Source: Echinarachnius parma (taxonomy: Eukaryota > Echinodermata > Echinoidea > Clypeasteroida > Echinarachniidae). Taken from it: DNA of 64,000 nt. A program made the position numbers and the translations under genes. Positions 1 through 12,149 of this stretch are shown piece after piece (the first letter of the stretch is position 1; every line of letters starts with the position of its first letter). The notes under the pieces are model-generated. The model made no database searches. It was not told the origin of the DNA and was given only the letters and a program-made list of their open reading frames with translations. Location: positions 1-64,000 of the forward strand of contig JBAMJV010003792.1 of assembly GCA_037951105.1 (NCBI GenBank), in the 5' to 3' direction.

Positions 1-660
1 AAATGGAGAAAAGTTATTAGGTTATAAGAAAATTGCCAACGCTTTTAATTCACACTTTGTGAACTCCAGATCTTTTAATCGCACTGATAATATATTTGGG
101 TTCCAGAAATACCTTGGTCCAGGCTATTGTGAATATCGGTATTCTTCTAAAGTTACGCTCTTTCATGCCGTTGAAATCTGTACAATTGCTGTATAAATCT
201 GTTATATTAGCACATTGTACTTATTGCAATCTGGTTTGGGGAAGTGCAGTAATTCATACTTAAGAAGACTTTTAATTTTACAGAAAAAAGCTATTAGAAT
301 TTGTTTTAATATGAATTTTAGAGCCCATACTTCACATCTTTTTAAAACAATGCAGTCAGTGAATATCTTAGACGATGTATTATTTAATGTCGTTCCAATT
401 ATGCATACATTTGTACACCAACGATTGCCTTTTATTTTTTTTTATGATTTCTTTAAAAAGCACTCAGATATTTATAGACTGAATACAAGGGGAAAGACAA
501 ATTTTATTTACCAAAATTGAACTAGTCATTCTTATAGCGCTCAATTAAATACCAAGGAGATGTAGAATGGATCAAACTCAATTTAGATTTGCAGAATATT
601 CATAATTGTATTACTTTTAAACACATGTTTAAACGTCAATTATTTACCAACTTTTGAGTA
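1..660 (+). mobile_element. Internally deleted LINE fragment (copy 1)
   Basis: Translated pieces match non-LTR retrotransposon ORF2: a fragment of the region ahead of the RT domain (KLLGYKKIANAF near 13-48), then directly the post-RT tail (NSYLRRLLILQKKAIRICF, from about 250). The RT core and the endonuclease are missing. The reading frame is broken by indels, so this is a dead relic. It lies inside the tandem block and was duplicated with it. Confidence 0.75.
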
Positions 661-1207
661 TTGATGTTGTGCTGTTTTGTTATTGTTGTTTTTTCTGTAC
701 TTGTTCTTGTTATTTGTTCAGGTAAGTTTCTTTATGCAGTGTAAAAAGCTAACATGTTCAACCTTACTTTGTTAGAATGGTATGTTTACCATGCTTAAAG
801 AAATGCTTAAAGAAGTTAATATAATTTATTTTATTTTCTCTCGATTTAAATATTGTCAGCTTGGGTTTGCCATTTACAAGCATTCTGCTTCAAATGCAAA
901 TACCTGTCAATTTGAACACTGTTTGTTTTGACCTTAAAATAAAATAAAATGTCCGTCCCGTCTGACACGTTGTTTGATGAAATTGTTGATACTATTTTAC
1001 GATTCCTAGTTTTTAAAAATGTTGCGGAGTTTGGGCCAAACGTTGTACTTGATAAGTACGACCATTTACTTTGCGTAAACAATAATCAATGTTTTAACCT
1101 TGTCCCATATATAATGATGCTCCCTCGGAAATGTCCGATATAAAACTAAAAAACAAAGACGAAATGGAAGATGAAATTGTTGCCTACAATGGATGGAGTG
1201 TATGAAG

Positions 1208-1382
1208 CAGGGCCGCGGAACCGGGGGGCTGCAGACCCCCCCCCCCCCCCCCCTCCCCCCCCCTCCCCTCCCCACGCGTTTGGCTTAAAACAATAAAATA
1301 ACAATTATTATAACAATTAAAATGTGGTCAGCCCTCCTCCCCCCCCCTCCCCCCCCCCCCCCCCACCTTTCCGCGGCCCCTG
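1208..1382. mobile_element. Small hAT-like MITE with poly-C core, copy 1
   Basis: Ends are near-perfect inverted repeats (CAGGGCCGCGGAA at the left, TTCCGCGGCCCCTG at the right) of the CAGGG...CCCTG type usual for hAT elements. The core has long C-runs around 1229-1270 and 1335-1365. The related sequence near 7612 joins the two flanks without the element, so it acts as an empty site. No coding capacity. Confidence 0.65.
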
Positions 1383-2010
1383 TGAACATGCAACCGTTTT
1401 AGAAGTAACAAACTTCACTTTGTATGTACATGCAACCAAATTCAACTACCTTTCACCATGGAATTATTTAATTTTTCATTGTCTTTCCAATGCAATGAGG
1501 AACGATGTTTGATATAGGAACCAGCAGGATGAATGAGTGTGTGCTTTTCTACAAGAGTTGAATTATATGAATTATATATAGCAGCATATCCAGTGGAATT
1601 ATCATAAAATATAAATGCCTCTATTTCAAGTTGAATACAAACTAAAAGCTTGGACGATATTCTTCCACTACTTGCAATATACAAACATGAATATGTTGCA
1701 ACTTGAAGAAACAAGATTGGATCCATGTGGCTTGAGTTGAGGAGACAGAACATATCCCGAAGGCCTTTTTTGTAAGAGTGATATTGTGTAAAATGATTAC
1801 AATTTTAGATCAATACCTTCAAACATCATTATAATAAGAAATTAATTGATTTACGGTATGTAATTATGCATGCCTTATTCCGTAAAGAGGGTTATCGTGT
1901 ATACATGTTTGTATACATATGTTGTGCACGAGGCACGTTAGTACTCGGACTATAGACTTGTATAATGTGTCAACAAAAACCGATATATCTATCTACCTAT
2001 ATATTTATCT

Positions 2011-2130
2011 AATTCAAACATATAGGGAAACTGACCAAGGATATATTGTGATTAAAAGTGAGCAAAGAAAAATGGGATTCCAACGGGATTCGAACCCGAG
2101 ACCTCCGGATTGCTACACGGTGCTCTACCG
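2011..2130 (-). repeat. tRNA-Ala-like repeat fragment
   Basis: On the minus strand the sequence reads as the 3' two-thirds of a tRNA, with a B box (GGTTCGAATCC) followed by a tail shared with 5690-5811 and the 286-bp units at 14.1-14.7 kb. This copy has a small deletion in the anticodon arm. It is a truncated tRNA-derived repeat, not a tRNA gene. Confidence 0.6.
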
Positions 2131-2499
2131 GTATATATATTTATCTATCTATTTATCTTGAAATATTTGTTTAAGAATTTAAAAGTTGACCTTTACAGCT
2201 AGATATTGTTATTTTCTTAAACAAATAGCTACCTTTAGATGAGATTTATATTTGTACTGCATTGTGTACGAGAAAAAAAGACATACAATGTATATTAATA
2301 GCTGCATGTCTAGTAACCTAGTACACTTCCCGCGTTGATAATAATTTGCAAACATATTCGTTCATACCAGCATTTTCATAAATGTGTTGGTTTGCATTTC
2401 TTTGTTCTTTGTTCGTCCATTTGATAGAAGCTCTTTATAAGCGTAGTGGAGTTCATATTCATAGCAGCTGCCCTATAGAAATGTTCATATTACCATCAT

Positions 2500-2960
2500 G
2501 AGCGAAGCGCCTGAGGGCTGGGGCAGGAGGGAGGGGGGGGGGGGGGGTGTTGGGAGGGGGTATCCCCCTCCCACGGTAAGAAAGATTATGCATTTATGGA
2601 CTTGAAATTGTGCAATCTGGTGCATACCTAGATAGGAAATTCGGGCTTAAGATTAACTGTATCTGGGAAAGCGTGTTATGATTTGATATATTTTTCACAA
2701 AGTAAACAAATAATTGACGCACTAATAAATATGCACCCAAACTCACACATATATATTGTATTTAGAACATACACAGTTCCAAAATAAACCATATGGCGCA
2801 TGTATGATCTAACAACATGGCCTACAGCCAATAATGAATCCCGAGGGAACGAAGCAACCGAGGGCTTGGTCCACAGCCAGAGGGGAAGGGTTTGGGAGGG
2901 GGTATCCCCCTCCCACGAGGAAGATTTTGCATTTATTGAAATGGTGCAATTTGTGCACTG
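2500..2960. repeat. GC-rich hairpin repeats of an hAT-like family
   Basis: Two stretches carry the motif GGGAGGGGGTATCCCCCTCC (near 2555 and 2895) followed by a similar tail ending in GTGCAATCTGGTGCA or a variant. The same motif, reverse-complemented, lies inside the 27882-29049 element. These are probably two internal fragments of that transposon family. Counterparts exist at 6180-6650. Confidence 0.5.
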
Positions 2961-3054
2961 CATGCCATACCTGTGAAGGAAATTTATAATCCGAGTTAAA
3001 CAAAAAAATGATAAAATGTCTATGCTCTCATCAGATGTTTACCACAAACTGAGA

Positions 3055-3232
3055 AAATCGCCCTCTTGTGTTTTAACGGCTACTTTTGAATGATAACAGG
3101 CCTTTTACGTAGTCGTTTGTAATTTGTTATACCTTTCGAGCATGGTGGAGTTGTAACTATGAGTTTGTAATGTTATGGTGCAGGTTTTGGTTACTAAAAT
3201 TTTGTTTAACCAAAACTCAACTAACCCTTTAA
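3055..3232 (+). mobile_element. Right half of TTAA-flanked MITE (family B)
   Basis: Matches the right half of the full family-B element at 52094-52636, including GCGCCCTCTTGTGTTTTAA-like and GAGCATGGTGGAGTT landmarks, and ends in CCCT-TTAA. The left half is missing. Non-coding. Confidence 0.7.
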
Positions 3233-3576
3233 AGTTTCTGTATAAATGGAGGCAACTTTGGTTCGTTCGTATTATTTCGATATTTCCCCCAATTTTTATT
3301 TTCAGACAGATTAATTAGATTCAGACATATTATTTTGTTTCAAGCTAGTTCATTTTCAAATGAATATATTATTTGATATATATACCTGGGTTTATGTTTC
3401 CAAGCAGAAGGCATCTGATAAGTAGTTAAAATTCACAAAAACGTGTACAACTCCCAATACATTTATTATGTTTGACTTATGTTTCACGTTCAGCTCAATA
3501 TCGTTTTTAAAACCTGGTAAATTTTGAATTATTTGCTTGGTAAACGACCATCTAAAATGCCATTACATTTTTATCA

Positions 3577-4372
3577 AAATGGAGAAAAGTTATTAGGTTA
3601 TAAGAAAATTGCTAACGCTTTAATTCACACTTTGTGAACTCCAGATCTATTAATCGCACTGATAATATATTTGGGTTCCAGAAATACCTTGGTCCAAGAT
3701 TTAAGGAATAATTTTGTATTTCCCCGACAAAACCAACGGAATCGATTCAGATTACTAAACAAATGAAACTTAGCCATTCATGTTGTAAACAATCAATTAT
3801 CTTGGGAAAACACATGGGTTATGTATGCAAAAAGCTATTGTGAATATCGGTATTCTTCTAAAGTTACGCGCTCTTTCATGCCGTTGAAATCTGTACAATT
3901 GCTGTATAAATGTGTTATTTTAGCACATTGTACTTATTGCAATCTGGTTTGGGGAAGTGCAAGTAATTCATACTTAAGAAGACTTTTAATTTTACAGAAA
4001 AAAGCTATTAGAATTTGTTTTAATATGAATTTTAGAGCCCATACTTCACATCTTTTTAAAACAATGCAGTCAGTGAATATCTTAGACGATGTATTATTTA
4101 TTGTCGTTCCAATTATGCATACATTTGTACACCAACGATTGCCTAAATTTTTTAATTATTTCCTTAAAAAGCACTCAGAGATTTATAGACTGAATACAAG
4201 GGGGAAAGACAAATTTTATTTACCAAAATTGAACTCGTCATTCTTATAGCGCTCAATTAAATACCAAGGAGTTGTAGAATGGATCAAACTCAATTTAGAT
4301 TTGCAGAATATTCATAACTGTATTACTTTTAAACACATGTTTAAACGTCAATTATTTACCAACTTTTGAGTA
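3577..4372 (+). mobile_element. Internally deleted LINE fragment (copy 2)
   Basis: Same relic as at the left edge but longer. The open frame at 3821-4249 (142 codons) encodes only the C-terminal part of ORF2: CNLVWGSASNSYLRRLLIL, then a tail ending near LPKLNSSFL. Just upstream, remnants of the thumb region (LSWEN) follow the pre-RT piece. No RT catalytic motif or endonuclease remains. The 3' end lacks the pentamer tail seen on the three other LINEs of this window. Confidence 0.8.
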
Positions 4373-4909
4373 TTGATGTTGTGCTGTTTTGTTGTTGTTG
4401 TTTTTTCTGTACTTGTTCTTGTTATTTGTTCAGGTAAGTTTCTTTCTGCAGTGTAAAAAGCTAACATGTTCAACCTTACTTTGTTAGAATTGTATGTTTA
4501 CCATGCTTAAAGAAGTAAATATAATTTATTTTATTTTCTCTCGATTTAAATATTGTCAGCTTGGGTTTGCCATTTACAAGCATAATTCTGCTTCAAATGC
4601 AAATACCTGTCAATTTGAACACTGTTTGTTTTGACCTTAAAATAAATAAAATGTCCGTCCCGTCTGACACGTTGTTTGATGAAATTTTTGATACTATTTT
4701 ACGATTCCTAGTTTTAAAAAATGTTGCGGAGTTTGGGCCAAACGTTGTACTTGATAAGTACGACCATTTACTTTGAATTAACAATAATCAATGTTTTAAC
4801 CTTGTCCCATATATAATGATGCTCCCTCGGAAATGTCCGATATAAAACTAAAAAACAAAGACGAAATGGAAGATGAAATTGTTGCCTACAATGGATGGAG
4901 TGTATGAAG

Positions 4910-5061
4910 CAGGGGCCGCGGAACCGGGGGGCTGCAGACCCCTCCCCCCTCCCCACGTGTTTGGTTTAAAACAATAAATAAAAATTATTATAACAATTAA
5001 AATGTGGTGAGCCCTCCTCCCTCCGCCCCCCCCCCCCCCCCCCACCTTTCCGCGGCCCCTG
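4910..5061. mobile_element. Small hAT-like MITE with poly-C core, copy 2
   Basis: Counterpart of 1208-1382 in the second block, with the full CAGGGGCCGCGGAA end and its inverted partner. The C-runs differ in length between copies, as expected of homopolymer slippage. It was inherited through the block duplication rather than by independent insertion, since position and flanks agree. Confidence 0.65.
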
Positions 5062-5689
5062 TGAACATGCAACCGTTTTAGAAGTAACAAACTTCACTTT
5101 GTATGTACATGCAACCAAATTCAACTACCTTTCACAATGGAATTATTTAATTTTTCATTGTCTTTCCAATGCAATGAGGAACGATGTTTAATATCGGAAC
5201 CAGCAGGATGAATGAGTGTGTGCTTTTCTACAAGAGTTGAATTATATGAATTATATTTAGCAGCATATCCAGTGGAATTATCATAAATATAAATGCCTCT
5301 ATTTCAAGTTGAATACAATCTAAAAGCTTGGACGATATTCTTCCACTACTTGCAATATACAAATATGAATATGTTGCAACTTGAAGAAACAAGATTGGAT
5401 CCATGTGGGCTTGAGTTGAGGAGACAGAACATATCCCGAAGGCCTTTTTTGTAAGAGTGATATTGTGTAAAATGATTACAATTTTAGATCAATACCTTCA
5501 AACATCATTATAATAAGAAATTAATTGATTTACGGTATGTAATTATGCATGCCTTATTCCGTAAAGAGGGTTATCGTGTATACAGGTTGGAATACATATG
5601 TTGTGCACGAGGCACTTTAGTACTCGGACTATAGACTTGTATAATGTGTCAACAAAAACCGATATATCTATCTACCTATATATTTATCT

Positions 5690-5811
5690 AATTCAAACAT
5701 ATAGGGAAACTGACCAAGAATATATTGTGATTAAAAGTGAGCAAAGAAAAATGGGATTCCAACGGGATTCGAACCCGAGACCTCCGGATTGCTAGACCGG
5801 TGCTCTACCGG
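5690..5811 (-). repeat. tRNA-Ala-like repeat fragment
   Basis: Same fragment in block copy 2, with the anticodon loop CTAGCAA intact (would read AGC). The D arm and 5' acceptor are replaced by a TATC-rich stretch, so no tRNA can fold. Shares its tail with the 14.1-14.7 kb pair. Confidence 0.6.
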
Positions 5812-6179
5812 TATATATATTTATCTATCTATTTATCTTGCAATATTTGTTTAAGAATTTAAAAGTTGACCTTTACAGCTAGATATTGTTATTTTCTTAA
5901 ACAAATAGCTACCTTTAGATGAGATTTATATTTGTACTGCATTGTGTACGAGAAAAAAAGACATACAATGTATATTAATAGCTGCATGTCTAGTAACCTA
6001 GTACACTTCCCGCGTTGATAATAATTTGCAAACATATTCGTTCATACCAGCATTTTCATAAATGTGTTGGTTTGCATTTCTTTGTTCTTTGTTCGTTCAT
6101 TTGATAGAAGCTCTTTATAAGCGTAGTGGAGTTCATATTCATAGCAGCTGCCCTATAGAAATGTTCATATTACCATCAT

Positions 6180-6650
6180 GAGCGAAGCGCCTGAGGGCTG
6201 GGGCAGGGAGGGAAGGGGGGGGGGGGGTGGTTTGGAGGGGGTATCCCTCACCCACGGTAAGAAGGATTATGCATTTATGGACTTGACATTGTGCAATCTG
6301 GTGCATACCTAGATAGGAAATTCGGGCTTAAGATTAACTGTATCTGGGAAAGCGTGTTATGATTTGATATATTTTTCACAAAGTAAAAAAATAATTGACG
6401 CACTAATAAATATGCACCCAAACTCACACATAAATATTGTATTTAGAACATACACAGTTCCAAAATAAACCATATGGCGCATGTATGATCTAACAACATG
6501 GCCTACAGCCAATAATGAATCCCGAGGGAGCGAAGCGACCGAGGGCTTGGTCCACAGCTAGAGGGGAAGGGTTTGGGAGGGGGTATCCCCCTCCCACGAG
6601 GAAGATTTTGCATTTATTGAAATGGTGCAATTTGGTGCACTGCATGCCAT
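6180..6650. repeat. GC-rich hairpin repeats, block copy 2
   Basis: Duplicated counterparts of 2500-2960. One of the two (near 6590) keeps the GGGAGGGGGTATCCCCCTCC palindrome; the other (near 6240) is damaged on its right arm. Confidence 0.5.
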
Positions 6651-6735
6651 ACCTGTGAAGGAAATTTATAATCCGAGTTAAACAAAAAAATGATAAAATG
6701 TCTATGCTCTCATCAGATGTTCACCACAAACTGAG

Positions 6736-6914
6736 AAAATCGCCCTCTTGTGTTTTAACGGCTACTTTTGAATGATAACAGGCCTTTTACGTAGTCGTTT
6801 GTAATTTGTTATACCTTTCGAGCATGGTGGAGTTGTAACTATGAGTTTGTAATGTTATGGTGCAGGTTTTGGTTACTAAAATTTTGTTTAACTAAAACTC
6901 AACTAACCCTTTAA
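6736..6914 (+). mobile_element. Right half of TTAA-flanked MITE (family B), duplicated
   Basis: Counterpart of 3055-3232 in block copy 2, again ending in CCCT-TTAA; inherited through the block duplication. Confidence 0.7.
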
Positions 6915-7259
6915 AGTTTCTGTATAAATGGAGGCAACTTTGGTTCGTTCGTATGTTTCGATATTTCCCCCAATTTTTATTTTCAGACAGATTAATTAGA
7001 TTCAGGCATATTATTTTGTTTCAAGCTAGTTCATTTTCAAATGAATATATTATTTGATATATATACCTGGGTTTATGTTTCCAAGCTGAATGCATATGAT
7101 CAGTGCCCTTTCAGGCACGTTCTCTTCATCAAAGGCATATACATTAACATGCGTCAAAGTCCATCAACAATCAGAACGAGTGGGAAGGTTCCAGTGTACA
7201 GGTGTACAGCAGATTTGGTTCTAGTTCATTTTCAAATTAATACAATATTCGATATACCT

Positions 7260-8490
7260 GGGTTCATGTTTCCAAGCTGAAGGCAGTAACAGTTCTCAAA
7301 ATACAACTCCGAACATTATGTTTAACTTAAGTTTTATGTTAAATTAAATGTTTATTCCATCTGTCACGTTGTTTAATGAAATTGTGTATAATATTTTAAT
7401 CCTAATACAAACATGTTACTGGGTTTGGGCCAAACTGTGTACTTGTTAAGTACGACATTTTACCTTCGCATTGACAAAGTTACTTTGTTTAGATATTCTT
7501 ATTAAATGAAAATGTTTTAATCTTGTCCCATAGATATTGATGGTCCTTCGGAAATTAAAGATATCAAACTAAAAAACAAAGACAAATTGGAAAATGAAAT
7601 TGTTGCCTACAGTGGATGGAATTTATGGAAATGCAACCGTTTAGAAATATAAACTTAACTTTGCATAGCCTACATGCAACCAAATTCAACGGTCCTTTCA
7701 AAATGGAATTGTGTTATTTTTATATGTCTTTGCGATACAATGAGGGAGATTTTTTGTATATCGTAAAACATGAAACAAACAAACGTTCATGAAATTAAAC
7801 AAGTGAAACTAAGAGCAACATTACAAAATGAAAACATTAAAACAACAAAACGAGCAGACAATAAGAACATTATTATTTTCAACTTTACACTGAAAATATA
7901 TTCGTAAGGAAATAGATATTTATAAACCACCTCTAAATTTATAAACTCATTTTCGAGAAAGATATTCACACATTACAAAGTTATTACAATATTAGCGAAG
8001 TTACTACACATTTACAATTGAAAAGAGCCCACTTAGAGCTTTTACAATTCTCATTTACCTCTTGGTTTGGCTTAATATGGTAACAGAAGAGTGAAATGGG
8101 TTTTTTTATCTTCAAATATATCCCTCTTATAAGTGGGCATATGTATGATATAGTGTAAAGCGTTCTATCAAATCAATAGGCAATAATTATTAATCTGGCA
8201 TCAAGTTTCCCCTTTTCACTAGGTAACCAGTGTTCTCTGTATTAGTGCATGGAACACACCATTCAGCATCTTGAGAATAATCTTGTAATAATTTAAATCA
8301 CAAATAATCATTTTGGGAAATTCTAGGATTCTTCACAACTATACAAAAATAGCCTGTTTAGTAGCACACTGTACACGGTACATGGTTGTATTCTTATTTT
8401 GTTCGTTAATTTCATAGGAGGTCTTTATAAGCGCAGTAGAGTTCGCGTTTATATCAGCTACCGTATTGAAATGTTCATATTAATATTATT
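7260..8490. repeat. Older, diverged third copy of part of the block
   Basis: Pieces of the block reappear in the same order but clearly diverged. The segment at 7350-7480 matches 950-1080 (both hold TTTGGGCCAAAC), 7500-7740 matches 1085-1500, and 8398-8488 matches 2407-2490. The gaps are large, and neither the poly-C MITE nor the tRNA-like fragment is present. The array is therefore at least three units deep, with this unit the oldest or least homogenised. Confidence 0.7.
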
Positions 8491-10620
8491 ATTGGCAATG
8501 TTATTAGTATAAGTTGTATAATTGTTTTTTTATGTTAAGTTTAAAATAATTATATGCATCTTTTAAACTTCCTAGCCCAATATCATTGAATTATACGGGG
8601 TTAGTTTTTAACATGTGGTTGTAAAAAGCTCGATAAAAGTGTATTCAACCAACAACTAGGTCAAATGTCGGCGGCAACAAACGCTTATTATTCTTTTCAA
8701 ACATACAAACTCGTATGAGTATTGATTAACATTTAAACAATTCAAACACTGACATCGTCATTAATAGATGTATTGTTTGTCAAATAAACTTAAAGTAAAA
8801 TTGACTTAACACTGCACAATCCTCTTATGGGCTTTGCCTCAGTTTTCTGTTCAATCAATCCGTAATATTTTATTACCATATATTATATGATTGTACTGCA
8901 TGCACATGCATGTCTCTTCTTATGGAACTAACTAAACGCCTTTTGTTGTGTTTTCATTTGAATAATACAATTGATAAAACGAAACGAAATTAAGTACACA
9001 CGTCGCGTAAACAGATTTCATCCGACCTTTGCACTAAGGAAGAACGCGCGAGATATGTACATCCTATATTTGAATGAACTCTGCTAAATATTGTATATAT
9101 TTCATTACGATTTACTCTTGCATATCATGTTGATGTTTGAGAGTGAGTTGATCAGGTCATATAATTATATTTGAAAAAGGATTATAACTGAAGTGGTTAT
9201 GTATAATAAAGGACTAGTCTGAACAATCTGGAAGGAAAGTCTACAAAGAAGGTGGTATAAAGTTTAAGAAATGCATTAAAATCTCTCGCAACCAACACCA
9301 GGCCTACTTTAGTTTCATACGCTTTTGAATACAAACATTGTTTAAAAATGTATGTAGTTATCGGATAGTAACGATCCATAAAAACTATAATTCGTGCTAT
9401 ATGTTACACGACAGGCCCATACACAGGGGGTACTCAGATAAGAGGGGGGTATTCAGAAAGGTCCACTTTTTGCCATTCTGAGGTTCACCTTTTAGCGGTC
9501 TCGAGACCCCCCCCCCCCCCCCCCCCTCCCCCAAACTCACCGGAATGTACAACAGAACCAATGGCCTCGGCCTCGGCCTGGACCATTTTTTTTTGCGACC
9601 AATCCCCCCCCCCCCTCCCTTAAACAAATGTTATCGCTCCAATTTTAAAAGTACCATATTTTATTTTAAAAACAACGTGTTTTGTTTGAGAGTGATCCAT
9701 TCACTTTTCAAATTTAACCAAGATTAATTAAAATAATTTGCATTTTCTCAACCATGTTGTTTTGTAACAGAATAATCAAATGTTTTGTTTTCGAATGTCT
9801 CTTGGTTATGGAGATGATCCTTTTGATGGTAGTCAAAACATTTAGCAGTACTCCAGTAGAGTAAAGTAGGGTAGTTTATATAATCTGACATCAATTCAAT
9901 ATTTTCACTATATGAGTAAAGCCGCACAAGGTGCTCTTGTTATAATATCAAGCTATTAAAGTGGTACATTAACTTTGTACAATTCAGCGAAAATTTCTTG
10001 GAGCTTTCACACTTCTCTTGCACCTTCTTGTTTAGAGAAACATGAAATGCGTTTTGATTTTGCTAACTGTCTGCCTAATTTTGAAGATGTTTAGAATTTG
10101 TCTATAGACGCTGACGTCCGTAGTCAAGATGTATCCGATTACGGTTAATTAATCGCACATATTTGTTTTAAAACATTGTTATGTCTCACATATTGAATTC
10201 TTTACTCGTCCTAGTCGTCAAGATGCATTCATATATTTTACAATACTTAAAAAATTACTACACATACTTGAAATACGACCAAGCATTTACAAAGTAAAGT
10301 GCAATGCATGTCGGCATAGTCCTACTACCCTATGATCTAGGTCCTGCTCTAAGGCGCATATTGAATGAAAGAAAATGGAAGAGAAAACCAAAGTAAACAG
10401 AACGTACTATTACAACTAACACATATCAATAACATTTAGTCGTACATAAAAGAGTATAGAATATTATGTTTGGAATTCTACAGGTAGTCAGAACACTTAG
10501 CAAATAACACTTAATGTTAAAACAAATTGAATGTTTAAACTCATTCAATAATTTGGTGGTGAAATTAATATTCGAATTAAACCGAACGACCCTTTTTAAG
10601 GAGTTCATTATTTTACATCT
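8491..10620. other. AT-rich region without a convincing gene
   Basis: No open frame with coding character was seen on either strand. It holds C-runs (about 9506-9526 and 9605-9618) and short fragments resembling the family-C MITE of 15571-16106, for example CTTGGAGCTTTCACACTTCTC near 9998 and a weaker relative near 8030. Otherwise nothing was recognised. Confidence 0.5.
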
Positions 10621-10665
10621 AAAACGTATAAAAAGACATATTATTTCAATGTGTATCTTTTTCAG

Positions 10666-10771
10666 AGGAATCTGGTTGCATAATCACTATGGTCCGGGTT
10701 CTCATCAGTGGCACAACTTTAGTCCAAGCTTAACATTAAATAAAGGACCCAAATTACCGGTATATGGTTAA
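10666..10771 (+). CDS. Candidate terminal exon, unknown protein
   Basis: A pyrimidine-rich acceptor (GTGTATCTTTTTCAG) is followed by an open frame of 34 codons ending at TAA. The first base would complete a codon from an upstream exon. The peptide (ending NKGPKLPVYG, rich in H, W, G and P) has coding-like composition, but no family was recognised and no upstream exon was found. It could be a chance frame behind a chance acceptor. Confidence 0.33.
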
Positions 10772-10972
10772 ACTATTTCGCACCTGTGTTGAATTTGACT
10801 ACGTTTTCTTGTCAATTTACATTTCTCATTCTTTCAATGGCTCTATTGACATTCCAGTAAAACGGGTTAACCAGTAACATGTACATACTATGTCTTTTTG
10901 ATCCATGTTAAAAAGCTTTCGCACAGGATAAAAAGTACAAACTATTACTGGTGACTGGTTAAACTGTTTTAC

Positions 10973-11019
10973 CTGACTGTCAAGAGCTCCTCTGTCTGGC
11001 TGCCAGTAGGTAGAGAGTG
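10973..11019 (-). CDS. Candidate 47-nt internal exon
   Basis: On the minus strand an acceptor (TATTATCAATGCAG) and a donor (CAG-GTAAAA) enclose 47 nt open in the phase left by the exon candidate at 12085-12135 (HSLPTGSQTEELLTV). Two short exons in phase are suggestive only: an open frame of this length is common by chance. Confidence 0.22.
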
Positions 11020-12084
11020 CTGCATTGATAATATCAAGTTCCAAGCGTAACTACATTGTTACCACATGTGTGCAATGATATTGTTAAACCACTTACCAAT
11101 AATTTAGGACATTTATCTAAACCAAAACACAAAAAGTAACTACCCCCCTAAACAAATGCTTATTTCATAAGTGGTAATTGTCTCAAGCTCAGACTTTACC
11201 ACAATATTAGTATAGTTGTTATTAACATGTCGTGCGAAAATCAGAGATATCCATTATTGTTTGGCTGAATGAGCACAGAGTTAAGACTAAATTACCCAAC
11301 TTTAAAAGTCACAAGATATTGCGCCTGCCTGTATTTTGTTGTGAAACAGCCCATGAGACTAAATGCATAAAGTATGGTTTATGAAACATTGCTGACTGAA
11401 ATTCCATCCATTTTGATTGTCTAATGGCAAATCGGTTAAATGCATTAATTGCAATTGTAATACTGCAATTATAAATGTATCAATACTCAATAAACTGTAG
11501 TAATAATATTACTTTTGCGAATTTTTATATATGACTTATTTCTCTTAAATGTGTGTTTACTCAACCATGGAAAAATGGTTACTAATTATTTTCACATATT
11601 GTTTTCCTTACTATCATAGAAATATTTGATCGAAACAAAATCTTGAAGCGATTATAGGTTATGAAATTATGAGCCGTATTAGGGGGTAGTTACTTGTTTG
11701 TGTTCGGTTTATATGCCAGCTGTTTTTAAACCGATTTTTATAAAATAAAGTTAATTCTGGTCGTTTAATGTTTTTTGTTAATATTTCGTTTGTTTTCATT
11801 ACCTCGTGAAAAAACAATGTTGACTATGCTAGATTTTTCATTCTCATTGGTATATTCCTCTCATAATTTCCCATCGTGTCCACATATACAATGTATTGTA
11901 AATGGTCCTGATACAAAGTGATAGGACCATTTACTGCACACAGTGGTATAGTCTAATGGACACAAGAACTACACACAGAGAAAAAAGAACAGCATCTAAA
12001 GTCAACAAATGTATACCTAGAGTGAAGCTGATTTTATGATTAAATGTACAAAATTTCATTTTCGAAACTATCAATCATACTTAC

Positions 12085-12135
12085 AAAAATAGTCATATAA
12101 GTTCCATTTGTTTCTCTTGCTGCTCGATTTTCCAT
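12085..12135 (-). CDS. Candidate first coding exon
   Basis: On the minus strand an ATG (12135-12133) opens 17 codons (MENRAARETNGTYMTIF) that run straight into a near-consensus donor, GTAAGTATG. The 200 bp upstream (12150-12350) are clearly richer in CpG than the surroundings, as expected near a promoter. No protein family was recognised. Gene direction would be leftward. Confidence 0.35.
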
Positions 12136-12149
12136 CGTAAACAAAGAAA

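Larger units (their letters stand above)
1..3412. repeat. Tandem block, copy 1 (cut by window edge)
   Basis: Nearly the whole stretch recurs at 3577-7100 in the same order and orientation, shifted by about 3.58-3.71 kb because of small indels. Shared landmarks are the LINE fragment, the 1208 MITE, a tRNA-Ala-like fragment near 2070, two GC-rich hairpin stretches and a half TTAA-MITE. By eye only a few percent of bases differ. Copy 1 lacks about 130 bp of the LINE that copy 2 keeps at roughly 3700-3832. No host gene was recognised inside; the short open frames are not conserved as proteins. Confidence 0.9.
3577..7100. repeat. Tandem block, copy 2
   Basis: Direct repeat of 1-3412. Homology starts at the GGAGAAAAGTTATTAGG landmark (3581, matching base 5) and fades near 7090, where copy 2 gains about 190 bp holding a second short copy of its own CCTGGGTTTATGTTTCC segment. 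The tRNA-like fragment is more complete here than in copy 1. A local tandem duplication with later small indels is the simplest reading. Confidence 0.9.

Noticed and set aside
1919-2161. 80-codon frame containing GFQRDSNPRPPDCYTV
   Set aside because: This peptide is the well-known spurious translation of tRNA B-box sequence in tRNA-derived repeats.
9545-9727. 60-codon frame with LGLGLDH and PIPPPPP
   Set aside because: Arises from GGCCTC repeats and C-runs; no other support.
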